The notes beneath the pieces were generated by a model. It had not been told where the DNA came from and made no database searches. It saw only the letters and a program-made list of their open reading frames with translations. A stretch of 23,059 bases of DNA, from NCBI GenBank assembly GCA_905371275.1, contig CAJPLH010000010.1:1-23059 (forward strand), written 5' to 3'. Numbering within the stretch: the stretch's first letter is position 1; every line of letters begins with the position of its first letter. The stretch is from Prevotellaceae bacterium (GTDB taxonomy: Bacteria > Bacteroidota > Bacteroidia > Bacteroidales > Bacteroidaceae). Shown in pieces: positions 1 to 9,266 of the stretch. The translations under genes and the position numbers were made by a program.

Positions 1-62
1 TCTATTTTGCGCAGAAGTTGGCTCTTTGGCTGCTTGCCATAGCCAAGAATGCGCCTTCTTCT
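1..62. other. left-edge non-coding stretch
   Basis: This is the short region downstream of the nuclease-helicase stop codon. It contains an imperfect nested dyad (TTGGCT at 26-31 with AGCCAA at 41-46, outer GCGC half-sites). On the minus strand the outer arm is followed by AAAATAG rather than a U tract, so a terminator role is only a guess. No gene is visible. Confidence 0.3.
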
Positions 63-1556
63 CTATCTTCTCAATATCTCAAGACATCTTTTAAACATCG
101 GCTCATTTTTAAGAACGATGACATACAATTTTTGTCTTGTTCTCGTCAATATTTGGTACAGCATCTGCTGTTGCGAGTAATACTCATTATTTGCTATTAA
201 CTTGCCATTCTCATCATAGCGGAATGAGCTATCTATGATGGCGACAACTTTATCAAACTCTTGCCCTATTACGGCATGTGCACTTTCCTCATTGTCAGTT
301 CCATATCCTTCATAATTGAAAGTAGAATATACTCCAGGTGTGTAATTGGGTATCCTCCATCCTCTTTGTTGTAAATGATTTGCCAACAATATTACTTCTT
401 TTTCTTGGGAGCAATAACACAAGTCTATGTTAGTACTTCTAAAGTTGCTTATATTTTCATTCTTGTCAAACAAAGGCTTGATAAAAGAAGCGATTTCTTT
501 ATTGGTTCTTATTTTGTCTGTCAGTTTATAATTTGAATGACCCGTAATTTTATTGATCTTTTCAACTATCCCTCTCGACTTCTCTTGATAACTCAAATAT
601 TGCTTTTCGTCAAACGAAAAAATACATTTCATTTTATTCAGCTTCGCGTTATCTGTTATTTTTATAAATTGATATGGATAAATCCTTTGCGCTTCATCCA
701 CGATTATTATATCATATTCTGTAAAATCTTTACTCTTAATATCTCTTGCCATACAAATATCCCAACCAAATTCTTGTTTTAGAATCCTTTGACCATAATT
801 CAAATTTGCACAATGGACAACGAGAACTCGTTTGCCTTTATTTTTCAATTCTTTGGTAATATCGTATGTCAATAATGTTTTCCCTGTACCAGCTGCTCCT
901 GTGATAGCCACAAATTCTGTTGTAGAAGTCTCAGCAAGTCTCATTATATTAGTTCGTATATCCTCCTGGTGCTCTGTCAGAAAATATTCCTCTGTCATAA
1001 ATCTCTTTGTAGAATTGAAAGGAGAGATTAAATAGTTACCAGGGTTGAATAGTCTATTAATATCACCAAGTTCATAACTATCCTTAATCAATTCTTTGTA
1101 TAAGTCATCAATGGAAAGTTGAGCAAGGTGATCCTCATCCAGCACATAAAGGTTATTGGTTTCCTGAACATATGTAATTAGACGGATTTCTTTGGATAAA
1201 AACTGTAGATAATAACGATTCCTTTTGAGTTGCTTCAGAATTTTATCTTCACTGGCTTTAGATTTTAATTCTATATTGACAACATTAGCTTTGTTGAATC
1301 GTAATAAATCAAATTCTTTTCCTATTTGTGGTATCTTATAACCGACAAAAAAATTATCCAACAAGGATGCAGAATCTTCTCTTGTTCTAAATAGTTCAAG
1401 AAATGATGCCATGCATTCTAGTTCATCTTTTTTCAATCCACTGTTTTTCCCTTTTTCTGCTAATTCAATTCCATAGAACTCAAGATATGAAGATAATATT
1501 TCCATATTTAGGTTCTGATATGAACCCACTAAGTTTTTTAGATTTATAGATTTCAT
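63..1556 (-). CDS. PD-(D/E)xK nuclease fused to SF1 helicase of DUF2075 type, probable defence protein
   Basis: This 497-residue protein has two visible parts. The N-terminal part (about 60-135) has a nuclease-like core: acidic residue D83 in EFDLLRF followed by IELKSK (E96, K98), the D-x(n)-ExK pattern of PD-(D/E)xK enzymes. From about residue 200 there is an SF1 P-loop ATPase: Walker A GAAGTGKT (220-227), Walker B IIIVDEAQRI (283-292), a late GQEFD motif (about 431-435) and LTRTR (about 470-474), as in UvrD-like and DUF2075 proteins. No membrane segments or signal peptide are seen. It lies 308 bp downstream of hsdR on the same strand. It is much more AT-rich than hsdR and hsdM, which suggests separate acquisition. 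Its role is inferred: nuclease-helicase fusions next to restriction systems are often anti-phage proteins, and the Nhi type of single-protein defence has a comparable layout. The substrate is unknown. The family call is fairly sure, the defence role less so. Confidence 0.8.
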   Translation of the reverse strand: MKSINLKNLVGSYQNLNMEILSSYLEFYGIELAEKGKNSGLKKDELECMASFLELFRTREDSASLLDNFFVGYKIPQIGKEFDLLRFNKANVVNIELKSKASEDKILKQLKRNRYYLQFLSKEIRLITYVQETNNLYVLDEDHLAQLSIDDLYKELIKDSYELGDINRLFNPGNYLISPFNSTKRFMTEEYFLTEHQEDIRTNIMRLAETSTTEFVAITGAAGTGKTLLTYDITKELKNKGKRVLVVHCANLNYGQRILKQEFGWDICMARDIKSKDFTEYDIIIVDEAQRIYPYQFIKITDNAKLNKMKCIFSFDEKQYLSYQEKSRGIVEKINKITGHSNYKLTDKIRTNKEIASFIKPLFDKNENISNFRSTNIDLCYCSQEKEVILLANHLQQRGWRIPNYTPGVYSTFNYEGYGTDNEESAHAVIGQEFDKVVAIIDSSFRYDENGKLIANNEYYSQQQMLYQILTRTRQKLYVIVLKNEPMFKRCLEILRR

Positions 1557-1613
1557 TGTGTTCCTTAATTCCGCAACTATATTGAAAAATTGCTGTTTAC
1601 ATGATAAATAAGT

Positions 1614-1640
1614 TTCTGAGGAACAATAAGTTCCTCAGAA
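1614..1640. repeat. perfect 11-bp inverted repeat (hairpin) in leader of the nuclease-helicase gene
   Basis: TTCTGAGGAAC (1614-1624) is followed by a 5-base loop and its exact complement (1630-1640). A related half-site GTTCCTCA recurs at about 1732-1739. It lies between the candidate -7 box (1703-1710) and the start codon (1556), so the minus-strand transcript would carry the hairpin about 60 nt before the start. It could be a protein-binding operator, a leader hairpin, or a plus-strand terminator, because TTTT follows on that strand. Confidence 0.6.
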
Positions 1641-1702
1641 TTTTGCTGTTCGTAGACTTATCACTAAGTTTATGTCGTCAAACATCATTCTACGTAGCAG
1701 GG

Positions 1703-1710
1703 CAAAAGTA
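1703..1710 (-). promoter_or_regulatory. candidate Bacteroidetes -7 box for the nuclease-helicase gene
   Basis: The minus strand reads TACTTTTG, matching TAnnTTTG and identical to the box before murG. No convincing TTTG element is seen 19-21 bp further upstream. If used, it gives a leader of about 140 nt holding the 1614-1640 hairpin and lets the gene be expressed independently of hsdMSR. Confidence 0.4.
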
Positions 1711-1864
1711 GCAATAAAATATGAGAATACCGTTCCTCATGGCGAGATTTTTACGTGATGGCGGAAGTTAAGCGCACACAGGACTGGGCAAGCGAAAACA
1801 GACAGAGTCATTTTAACGTGAAGTTTAAACAGAACGAAGAGCTCAGCTAACAACTAACTCCTAG

Positions 1865-4800
1865 CTAGCCCTCCACGAGGAATTTGCGAAGATACCCATC
1901 TAGCTCAAGATTGACTTCGAAGTTATTCATCTCGGTTCCTGTTTCTTGTTCAAAAAAGCGCTTAGCCTTTTCTAAATCAACAGAAGCTACCAACTTGTCA
2001 AAACGATTGTACTCATTGATATTCCCTAGTGTAAGGTGCAGATTGACCATCTCACGAAGCAGACTTTCGTCAAGTCCAAAGTGTTGTGCCACCTCGTGAA
2101 TGCTGTCATTCTGAGCTCTGCTTTGATAGTCTACGATGTAATCTTTGAAAGTCTTTCCTTGTTCCAAACTCGCAGTCCCTTGTTCCACCTCGTGCAAGAA
2201 GATTTCGGCATAGCGTTGCTCATCTTGTGATAGGGAGGCAAAAGAGCGGTGCAGTTCTTCAAACACAGACGCACGTTCCTCAGCAGTGGCAGTTCCGTTA
2301 TGCAAAGTGCGGAGATACTTCTCAAAGCGACTGTTGAGATAGTCGGCATCAATCATCGCTGTATCTATTTCGGTGATATAAGGGTCTATGTCATAGGGAA
2401 TATTAGATGATGAAGGCTCCGTGCCACCTCCACCACCATTTAGCAGTTCTTTGTAACGTTGTACGAGCGTGAGGTAGGTCTGTTCATCGAGTAGCACCAC
2501 AATCTGCGTCGTCTTACCGTCTTCGTCTTTGAGTTTATAACTGAGTTTGCTCCAGCGGAAGGACTGTATGCGTGCTGCTTCGAGATACTTATTCAGTTTA
2601 CTAAAGAGTTGGGCAAAGCGAGCTCGCTCTGCTTCGTTGTCGGGCAACTTGGCAAAGTTCGTGATGTCCGCTTGCTTAAAAAGATATTGAATCTCGGTGA
2701 AGAGTTGGTTGATGCACTTGAGGTTATGCACGAGAGGGTCGGCAAAGAGTTTCACAGGCTTACCATCAGAGTACACCTCTACTGCGCGGTCTATGTTGCG
2801 TCGCATGGTGTGCGGACGACGATAGTAACGGATGACCCCAAAGGGTTTGTCGGGACCGAAGAGACGATTGGTGCGGCTGAAGGCTTGGATGATGTTTTCA
2901 TACTCCATCATTTTATCCATATAGAGCGTGTTGATCCACTTCGAGTCGAAACCCGTGAGCATCTGATTGACCACAATAAGGAGGTCCAGCTGTGCCTCAG
3001 GCTTGAGGTTGCGATAGGGCTCTTTGTGGGCAAGTCGGAGCGATACGTCTACCTTATATTGTGCATAGGTGGGCAACGTGTAGTTCACTCCGAAGAGTGC
3101 TTTATACCCTTCGAGTATCTCCACCAAGCCATCTTCTTTGATGGTCACTCCCTCCACATTGTCGATGCTAGGGTCGAAGAGCGCGGTAACTTTGAGTTCT
3201 GGACATTCTTTTCGGAACAAACGATAGTAGGCTATTGCCTCGGGAATGCTCCGTGTGGCAAGGATGGCATGAAACTTACCGCACTGGCTCAGCATATTCC
3301 AATTCTCCTTGATGTCGTTCACCACGGCAAGATGATGCTTCTTGTTGCTATATTGGCTTTCGGGCAGAAAGTCCTCTATGCCTTTCACATACTTTCCATC
3401 TTCCCTCACATAGCCAGCCATAGGCACAGTGTTGCCCTGCATGTATTTGAGATAAATCTTTTTCTTATCATCGTCCGATAGCGCTTCTTGTTCGCTACGC
3501 GCTTTGGCTTGTTCTAGTGCCACGGCGCGGCGCAGGTCTTTCGCCTTGTAGGTCTCTATCGCCTTCGGTTCGAAGCCCAGCACATTCCCATCTTTGATGC
3601 CATCTGCCAATAGATATTGGTGCAACGATTCGCCAAAGACGGTTTGCGTGGTGTTCATGTTTTTCTGGTTCTCATCCTTGATAGGTGTCCCTGTAAAGCC
3701 AAAGAAGAGTGCACGAAGGAAGGTCGCTTTTATGGTGATGAGCATATCGCCAAAGGTGCTGCGGTGGCATTCGTCTACAATGAACACTATGTGCTTGCGC
3801 TGTATCTGTTCGAGTTCTTTGGCTCGCTCCGCTAGGTCTTCTGCATTCACACGGCTCATCTTCTGAATAGAGGTCACAATGAGTGTGCTTCCTGCGCCCT
3901 CATCTTTGAGTTTCTTCACCAGGATGCCAGTGTCGTCGGTGTCTTGCACCTCCTCACTGTCGCCAGCAAAGCTGCGATAGTTTTGCAAACTCTGACTACC
4001 GAGTTCAATGCGGTCCACCAGAAACACCACCTTGTCCGCATCGCCCGATGCCGCAATGAGTTGAGCAGCCTTGAAGCTCGTCATCGTCTTGCCCGACCCC
4101 GTCGTGTGCCAGATGTAGCCCCCTTTTTGTTCTCGTGCATTCCAGTCGTTTTGAGCCACACGCGTGCTGATGGCATTGGCAGCATAATACTGATAGCTAC
4201 GCAGCACTTTCAGCACCCCATCACTTTTGTCGGCAATGGTGTAGAAGCCAATGAGCTGATGCGCCTTAGGGATAGAGAGGAAGGCGGAACAAATCTCTTT
4301 CCAGTCATTCATGGGCTCGTTGTTGAAGTCTGCCCAGTGGAAATAGTAATCTCTATTGAAACGTCCCGACATGCCAGGATTGGCAAAGTAGAGCATCTCT
4401 TCGGGATTCATAGCCACGAAGATTTGCACCAAGGAGAACATCCGCGTGAAGATGCCCTCATGGCTATATTTCTCTATTTGGTTGGCAGCCTGCATCGCTG
4501 GCACCTTGCTACTCTTCAGCTCTATGTGGATGAGAGGCATCCCGTTGATGAGGAGCAGCAAGTCGCCACGTCGGTCGGGAAGGATGCGTTTCCCTCGCTC
4601 AAACTTCGGCTGTTGTGCGATTTGGTAGTGACTCTTTCCACCTGCTATTTCTAGGCGGTTGTAAATAGATAGACTCACCTCTTTCCCTAAGTGTTCGGGG
4701 TCATTGGGATTGTCTCGTGTGATGCTAATGGTGCGTCCATTGATGAATCCATTGAGCGCTACGGGCGACTTCAAGTCTTCTATTTGCTCTATGATTTGGC

Positions 4801-4993
4801 GCATCTCTCCAGCGGTCAGTGGCTGATCGTTGAGTCTGTCCTTACCGCTATTGTTGTGAAAGAGAATGTTCGCCCAATTCTGCATCAAGTCCTCCTCCGT
4901 GGGATACTTGATCACTTGTTCCGACCATCCATTGCGCTGAAGTTCTCTGATAACGGCTTCTTCAAACTTGTCTTCGTTCTCAAATGTATTCAT
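1865..4993 (-). CDS. hsdR: type I restriction enzyme, endonuclease/translocase subunit HsdR
   Basis: HsdR is the motor and nuclease subunit of the type I complex. It translocates DNA using ATP and cuts unmethylated DNA far from the recognition site. The 1042-residue length is typical. The N-terminal nuclease has RRGDLLLL (D144) and HIELKSSK (E158, K160). The SF2 motor follows with Walker A HTTGSGKT (296-303), the DECH box (407-410) and FGFTGTPI (431-438). The C-terminal third (about 800-1042) is helical and charged, as expected for the part that docks on HsdM. It is the last gene of the operon, 22 bp after hsdS. All catalytic motifs are present and the frame is intact, so the system should be active. 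Confidence 0.95.
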   Translation of the reverse strand: MNTFENEDKFEEAVIRELQRNGWSEQVIKYPTEEDLMQNWANILFHNNSGKDRLNDQPLTAGEMRQIIEQIEDLKSPVALNGFINGRTISITRDNPNDPEHLGKEVSLSIYNRLEIAGGKSHYQIAQQPKFERGKRILPDRRGDLLLLINGMPLIHIELKSSKVPAMQAANQIEKYSHEGIFTRMFSLVQIFVAMNPEEMLYFANPGMSGRFNRDYYFHWADFNNEPMNDWKEICSAFLSIPKAHQLIGFYTIADKSDGVLKVLRSYQYYAANAISTRVAQNDWNAREQKGGYIWHTTGSGKTMTSFKAAQLIAASGDADKVVFLVDRIELGSQSLQNYRSFAGDSEEVQDTDDTGILVKKLKDEGAGSTLIVTSIQKMSRVNAEDLAERAKELEQIQRKHIVFIVDECHRSTFGDMLITIKATFLRALFFGFTGTPIKDENQKNMNTTQTVFGESLHQYLLADGIKDGNVLGFEPKAIETYKAKDLRRAVALEQAKARSEQEALSDDDKKKIYLKYMQGNTVPMAGYVREDGKYVKGIEDFLPESQYSNKKHHLAVVNDIKENWNMLSQCGKFHAILATRSIPEAIAYYRLFRKECPELKVTALFDPSIDNVEGVTIKEDGLVEILEGYKALFGVNYTLPTYAQYKVDVSLRLAHKEPYRNLKPEAQLDLLIVVNQMLTGFDSKWINTLYMDKMMEYENIIQAFSRTNRLFGPDKPFGVIRYYRRPHTMRRNIDRAVEVYSDGKPVKLFADPLVHNLKCINQLFTEIQYLFKQADITNFAKLPDNEAERARFAQLFSKLNKYLEAARIQSFRWSKLSYKLKDEDGKTTQIVVLLDEQTYLTLVQRYKELLNGGGGGTEPSSSNIPYDIDPYITEIDTAMIDADYLNSRFEKYLRTLHNGTATAEERASVFEELHRSFASLSQDEQRYAEIFLHEVEQGTASLEQGKTFKDYIVDYQSRAQNDSIHEVAQHFGLDESLLREMVNLHLTLGNINEYNRFDKLVASVDLEKAKRFFEQETGTEMNNFEVNLELDGYLRKFLVEG

Positions 4994-5015
4994 CTTGCGT
5001 ACTTTCTTTTATTTA

Positions 5016-6281
5016 CTATGCAAACATCTTCTGCAACAAGCTCTGCTTTATATTGCGGAGCTTCGTGAGCTTGGTGGAAGTCTTGCTAAAGTGAGTATCT
5101 ATTTGCGTAAAGCATTTTCCTATCTGCTCTTGCTCGGAGAGGGAGGGGAGCTGAAATCTCTGTTTTTCTAAAGCTGTCTTACTAAGATTTCCGATAGTAC
5201 CATTTCCCCCTAATGTATAAGTCGCGATAAAGGTCTGATACCAAGAGGAACTCATCGATGCCTGTAGAAAGAACGGAGAATCAGTTGAAGCACAAAGCAT
5301 AAAGCCTCCTGGCACACAACTATTAGATTGTATGTCTGCTACAATACAATGTTTTCCCACTAGTCGAGAAGAACCATTTGCGGCAGTTATTAGTATATCA
5401 TAGTTGTGTATATAAGGGATATTTACAGCAGATTGTTTGACGAACACATCATCTTCTGATAATAAGAAAATATCCTCTGAAATATTTGAGGACCTCAAGA
5501 CTCTAATCCCTTTTCTATCGTTACAAATATCATCAGGAGAGTATGTTAACCCTCTTCTAAGCTTTGCCACCTCTCTCAGCTCCTTGACTTCCCACTTATC
5601 TGTATAGCCTTTGAATCTTATTTCTGGTGTCTCATACCCCCCCCTATTAACATTTACAAACATTTTCTCGAGGAGTGCTTGCTTGAGCTTGCGGAGCTTA
5701 TCGAGTTTTGCTTCGAGCTTCGCTATGAGCTTGTCTAAGGTCGTGAGGAAAGATGCTATTTTTTCTTGTTCTTCCGTTCTTATGGGAGCCTTAATCGGAG
5801 TTTTAAAAAAGTCTTCAGCCGTGATATTCAACAATCCATGATTTCTAGCTCCCTCCGCTGCGCTCTCTGTAATATGCTGATACCAATTACTCGTAGAGAA
5901 ATAGTTAACTAAATAATTGGACTGTATTTGTTCAGATGAGAGTCGAAAAACAATATACAAAGTTGACAATACCCCAGCTTCATATCCATCAAGCCTTTTA
6001 ACAGCTCCGAATGGACTAAAGTCTGAAGTACTTCGATTGTATGCAAACTCTCCTTTCTTTATCACGTAATACCCTCGAACATCCTTTGCTGCAATACGGC
6101 TATTGAAGAATTCAGTTTGAGAAATAAGACCATACTGAGCAGATATTGTTAGAGGTAGTGTAATACTGTTGTCTTCATTCTTAGATACAACTCTAACTGC
6201 AATATCTCCCAACGTAGTTGTCACCCACTCCCCTTCAAATCCATTGAATCTGATTTCTGGTTTCTTTTTTTTCATTGTCAT
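5016..6281 (-). CDS. hsdS: type I restriction-modification specificity subunit HsdS
   Basis: HsdS recognises the bipartite DNA target and positions HsdM and HsdR. The 421 residues show the usual duplicated plan: target recognition domain 1 (about 1-168), central coiled coil (169-208, with repeated leucine/lysine heptads ending LLEKMF), domain 2 (about 218-378) and a C-terminal coiled coil (380-420, ending LLQKMF). The half-repeats start with matching PEIRFNGF (8-15) and PEIRFKGY (219-226). Both recognition domains are more AT-rich than hsdM and hsdR, as expected for parts swapped by transfer. The start overlaps nothing and lies 8 bp after the hsdM stop. A second in-frame ATG two codons downstream (M3) is possible. 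No second hsdS or recombinase gene is visible nearby, so phase switching is not supported here. Confidence 0.95.
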   Translation of the reverse strand: MTMKKKKPEIRFNGFEGEWVTTTLGDIAVRVVSKNEDNSITLPLTISAQYGLISQTEFFNSRIAAKDVRGYYVIKKGEFAYNRSTSDFSPFGAVKRLDGYEAGVLSTLYIVFRLSSEQIQSNYLVNYFSTSNWYQHITESAAEGARNHGLLNITAEDFFKTPIKAPIRTEEQEKIASFLTTLDKLIAKLEAKLDKLRKLKQALLEKMFVNVNRGGYETPEIRFKGYTDKWEVKELREVAKLRRGLTYSPDDICNDRKGIRVLRSSNISEDIFLLSEDDVFVKQSAVNIPYIHNYDILITAANGSSRLVGKHCIVADIQSNSCVPGGFMLCASTDSPFFLQASMSSSWYQTFIATYTLGGNGTIGNLSKTALEKQRFQLPSLSEQEQIGKCFTQIDTHFSKTSTKLTKLRNIKQSLLQKMFA

Positions 6282-6289
6282 TCGTAGGG

Positions 6290-9112
6290 TTAAGCGTTGA
6301 GCAAGAGTTTCTTGAATTCAGCGAGAGCTTCGAGGTCGTGAGCAGAACCGGTGAGTTCGTCGATCATCGTGGCAAGCGAAGCCGAGGCTTCTTGGATGTC
6401 GTGCTCCACGTCCATAAGAGTGGTATCATATTTTGCCACCAAGTCTTTGAGCTGTTGCACCAAGTCGCTGATCACACGCTGTGGGAGTTCCCCAAGTTTG
6501 TGGTAGAGCGAATCTATCCATTGCGCAGAGAGCAAGGCTAGGATATCTTCGTCTGAAAGTTGCTGCTCAATAACCTCCTTGGTGCGCTCTATGAGTTGTG
6601 CCTTATTGCTCTTGATGTCAGCTGCCAACTGTTTGATTTCTGCCGAAAGTAGGGTGATGCGGATGAGTTGTGCCTCGGTGGTCTCCTCCTCAAAGGGGTA
6701 AGCCCTGCGCAAAGTGTCAATGCGCGCCTTCACCGCCTTGACGGCATAAGTGCCGTCCTTGGCCGTGTCCATAGCCTGCCAGTCCACTTCAGGATGAGCA
6801 GCGATATACGTCATTTTCTCCTTTTTGCCCGAGCAGAGCAAATAGTCTTCAAGTGCCAGCACTTCGTCTGTTTCCACTTCGGTGAGGAGTTCGCCCAAAC
6901 GACGCTCTACTTCTTTGATTTGCATTGCCCCCTCTTCGGAGGACACTTCGTTGCGCTCTTCTTCGTCCAGCGCATCGAAGGTGGTTTCTACTTCATGTGT
7001 GGCTTCTGCAAGCCTTTGCTCCTGCGCCTCGATGGTCTGCACCTCAGCGGTAAGGTGGTTGGCTTGCACGAGGTCGAAAGAAAGCACGCGCCCTTCCCAG
7101 CCATTTTGCACTTCATATTCCTCTCCAGCATTGTTCTTCTTCAACTCCATCTTAGGGTCTACCACACGAGTTGCCCCAAAGCCTTCGCTCTGGATGACTT
7201 CGAGTCCTTGCGCAATGCTCGTCCACTGGTCGGCAAAGAGCTGATAAGCTTCGTAGCGGTCTACCAAAGGCACATGGGCAAGACTCTCGAAAATGTGCGC
7301 TGTGATGCTTTCTTCTTCTTTGGCGATGCTGATGGTCTCCATCTGCTCGATAAGTTCGTGCTTGAGGAAACTGTGAAATTTGGCAAAGGCTGCTTGGTAG
7401 CTTTGATGAAAGTTCAGCACAGCAGGATGTGTGCTGATGGTGGCTTCCAAGTCTTCCACCTGCAACTGCGTGTGGGGAGTGTCGGTCTGCGCAAAGAGGG
7501 TAGTTTCTAGTCCCGGCAGTGCTTCAAAGTAGGGAGCAAAGCGCAGGAGTTCTGTGCGAGGCACACCGCCAAACAAGATGGAGTGCATGTCCCACGATTC
7601 AGGAGCTTCCGCAGCATTGATGTAGCGTGGGATGTTGAGATTGTAACCATTTTGTCTGATTTCCTCCTTAGCCACCACACGTGCGAAGCCATCGACGTCG
7701 CAACGCTGGATATGGGTGTCTACGATGCGGCGAATGTCTGAAGCACGCAGTTTGTTCTTCTTGCCCTCTTTGGTGAATCCGCGTGAGGCGTCTATGAAAA
7801 GGACGTTATTCTCTTGGCGGTCTTTGCGTAGGATGATGACAATCGTAGGGATGCCAGTGCCGAAGAAGATGTCGGCAGGCAGTCCGATGATGGTGTCAAT
7901 GTGATTGTTTTCAATGAGCTGTTCGCGGATGGAGCCTTCCGAACCGTCGCCCGATGCTCCACGGAAAAGCACACCATGGGGCAAGACAATGGCCATGACC
8001 CCATCGTTCTTGAGGTGATAGAGATCGTGAAGCAAGAAAGCATAGTCCGCCTTACTCTTGGGGGCGATGCCATATTCAAAGCGTGGGTCTATCTTGATTT
8101 GAATGCCCGTCTTGCCTTGACGAGGCGGTTCCCAGCTCTGAGAGTAGGGCGGATTGCTCACCACAGCGTCTACGAGGAGATGCTCGTAAGTGCCTTCGGG
8201 ATCGCCATCCTCAAAGTAGGGCCAGTCGCTCTTCAAGGTGTCGCCGTTGCGCACCACGATGTTGTCGGGGGTGATGCCACGCATCACAAGATTCATACGT
8301 GTGAGGTTGAAAGTGTTCTTTTTCAGTTCCTGCGCATAAAACTTGATGGTGCTTTCCCCTTCTAAGTGTTTAGCAATCGAACGCCCAATGTTGATCAAGA
8401 GCGAACCCGAACCACTCGTGGGGTCATAAATATCGATGTTGCTCTTCCCTCTGAGATGATAGGCTATGATTTCGGACATGAGCACCGACACTTCGTGTGG
8501 TGTATAGAATTCCCCTGCCTTTTTACCAGCATTTGCTGCAAACTGACTGATGAGAAATTCGTAGATGAAGCCCAGCACGTCATAGTCTTGCTTAGCATCC
8601 ATGGGAATATCTTTGATCAGTGCGAGAAGATTGCGTATAGCGCTCGTTTGTTCTCCCTCCGAACCTCCTAAGTGTTTCAGACCTCCATGGAGTGTTTCGA
8701 AAATGTCTGCAAAGACTTTGCGCTTTTTCTCAATATCCGCTTTCGTTTGTACGTCTGCCTGTTCAGGGATAGGGATAAGCAGTCGATTGAATGCAGAGAG
8801 AGCGTCGCGGACGTTGGCGACAGAAAAGTCGTGCCCCGCTTCCAACCACGTGGAGTAGAGATATTCGTAAGGGATGAAGTAGCCAAGATTGCGCTGTGCG
8901 AGCTGTACGTATTTCGTTTGTTCCTCGGTCAGCACTTCTTGAAACATCTCTCTGGGAAGTCCCTTACTGAGAAAGAACTTAATCTCTTGTTCCGAAAGGA
9001 ATTTGTAGAAGATAAAACCAAGAATATAGTCTTTATATTCATTGGCTTCTATCTTGGAGCGCATCTTATTGGCAGATGCCCATATTCTATTGGCTAGTTG
9101 TTGCTTATTCAT
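6290..9112 (-). CDS. hsdM: type I N6-adenine DNA methyltransferase HsdM with long C-terminal extension
   Basis: HsdM methylates adenine in the target and is the core of the complex. Residues 1-150 match the helical HsdM N-terminal domain. The methylase fold follows, with GEFYTPHEV (200-208), S-adenosylmethionine motif DPTSGSGSLL (230-239) and catalytic NPPY (320-323), ending near 500. The protein runs to 940 residues, against roughly 500 in enterobacterial HsdM. The extra 440 residues are rich in Glu, Lys, Leu and Gln, look helical and coiled-coil forming, and have no motif I can name. Extended HsdM proteins do exist. It is the first gene of the operon, with a candidate promoter upstream. The start is chosen because the N-terminus fits the family. 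Confidence 0.95.
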   Translation of the reverse strand: MNKQQLANRIWASANKMRSKIEANEYKDYILGFIFYKFLSEQEIKFFLSKGLPREMFQEVLTEEQTKYVQLAQRNLGYFIPYEYLYSTWLEAGHDFSVANVRDALSAFNRLLIPIPEQADVQTKADIEKKRKVFADIFETLHGGLKHLGGSEGEQTSAIRNLLALIKDIPMDAKQDYDVLGFIYEFLISQFAANAGKKAGEFYTPHEVSVLMSEIIAYHLRGKSNIDIYDPTSGSGSLLINIGRSIAKHLEGESTIKFYAQELKKNTFNLTRMNLVMRGITPDNIVVRNGDTLKSDWPYFEDGDPEGTYEHLLVDAVVSNPPYSQSWEPPRQGKTGIQIKIDPRFEYGIAPKSKADYAFLLHDLYHLKNDGVMAIVLPHGVLFRGASGDGSEGSIREQLIENNHIDTIIGLPADIFFGTGIPTIVIILRKDRQENNVLFIDASRGFTKEGKKNKLRASDIRRIVDTHIQRCDVDGFARVVAKEEIRQNGYNLNIPRYINAAEAPESWDMHSILFGGVPRTELLRFAPYFEALPGLETTLFAQTDTPHTQLQVEDLEATISTHPAVLNFHQSYQAAFAKFHSFLKHELIEQMETISIAKEEESITAHIFESLAHVPLVDRYEAYQLFADQWTSIAQGLEVIQSEGFGATRVVDPKMELKKNNAGEEYEVQNGWEGRVLSFDLVQANHLTAEVQTIEAQEQRLAEATHEVETTFDALDEEERNEVSSEEGAMQIKEVERRLGELLTEVETDEVLALEDYLLCSGKKEKMTYIAAHPEVDWQAMDTAKDGTYAVKAVKARIDTLRRAYPFEEETTEAQLIRITLLSAEIKQLAADIKSNKAQLIERTKEVIEQQLSDEDILALLSAQWIDSLYHKLGELPQRVISDLVQQLKDLVAKYDTTLMDVEHDIQEASASLATMIDELTGSAHDLEALAEFKKLLLNA

Positions 9113-9212
9113 TGCTGTTGGTACTAAGATAGATGTTTCTTGTAACCATTCTCAAACCATATTCCTGTTTACTACGTTGGTTACAATCTTCAATGACCTT
9201 TTATTCAGCTTA

Positions 9213-9241
9213 CAAAGTTACTGATTAGAATTGAGGACAAA
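9213..9241 (-). promoter_or_regulatory. candidate promoter of hsdMSR
   Basis: The minus strand has -7 box TAACTTTG (9213-9220) and TTTG (9238-9241) as a possible -33 element, 17 bp apart, slightly shorter than the usual 19-21 bp. It lies about 100 bp upstream of the hsdM start, and its -33 end touches a 7-bp inverted repeat (9240-9246 with 9257-9263). Confidence 0.5.
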
Positions 9242-9266
9242 GAATAAATTTCCAACTATTCTTGGT

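Larger units (their letters stand above)
1557..1864. other. 308-bp intergenic region between hsdR and the nuclease-helicase gene
   Basis: No open reading frame is convincing here. The contents are the leader hairpin (1614-1640) and the -7 box (1703-1710). The part next to the hsdR stop (about 1740-1864) shows nothing clear, and no strong terminator for hsdR was recognised. Confidence 0.5.

Noticed and set aside
2609..3481. 290-codon plus-strand reading frame and others opposite hsdR and hsdM (3944-4654, 6668-7510)
   Set aside because: They lie wholly antisense to genes with clear family motifs, and their own translations show no recognisable domain.
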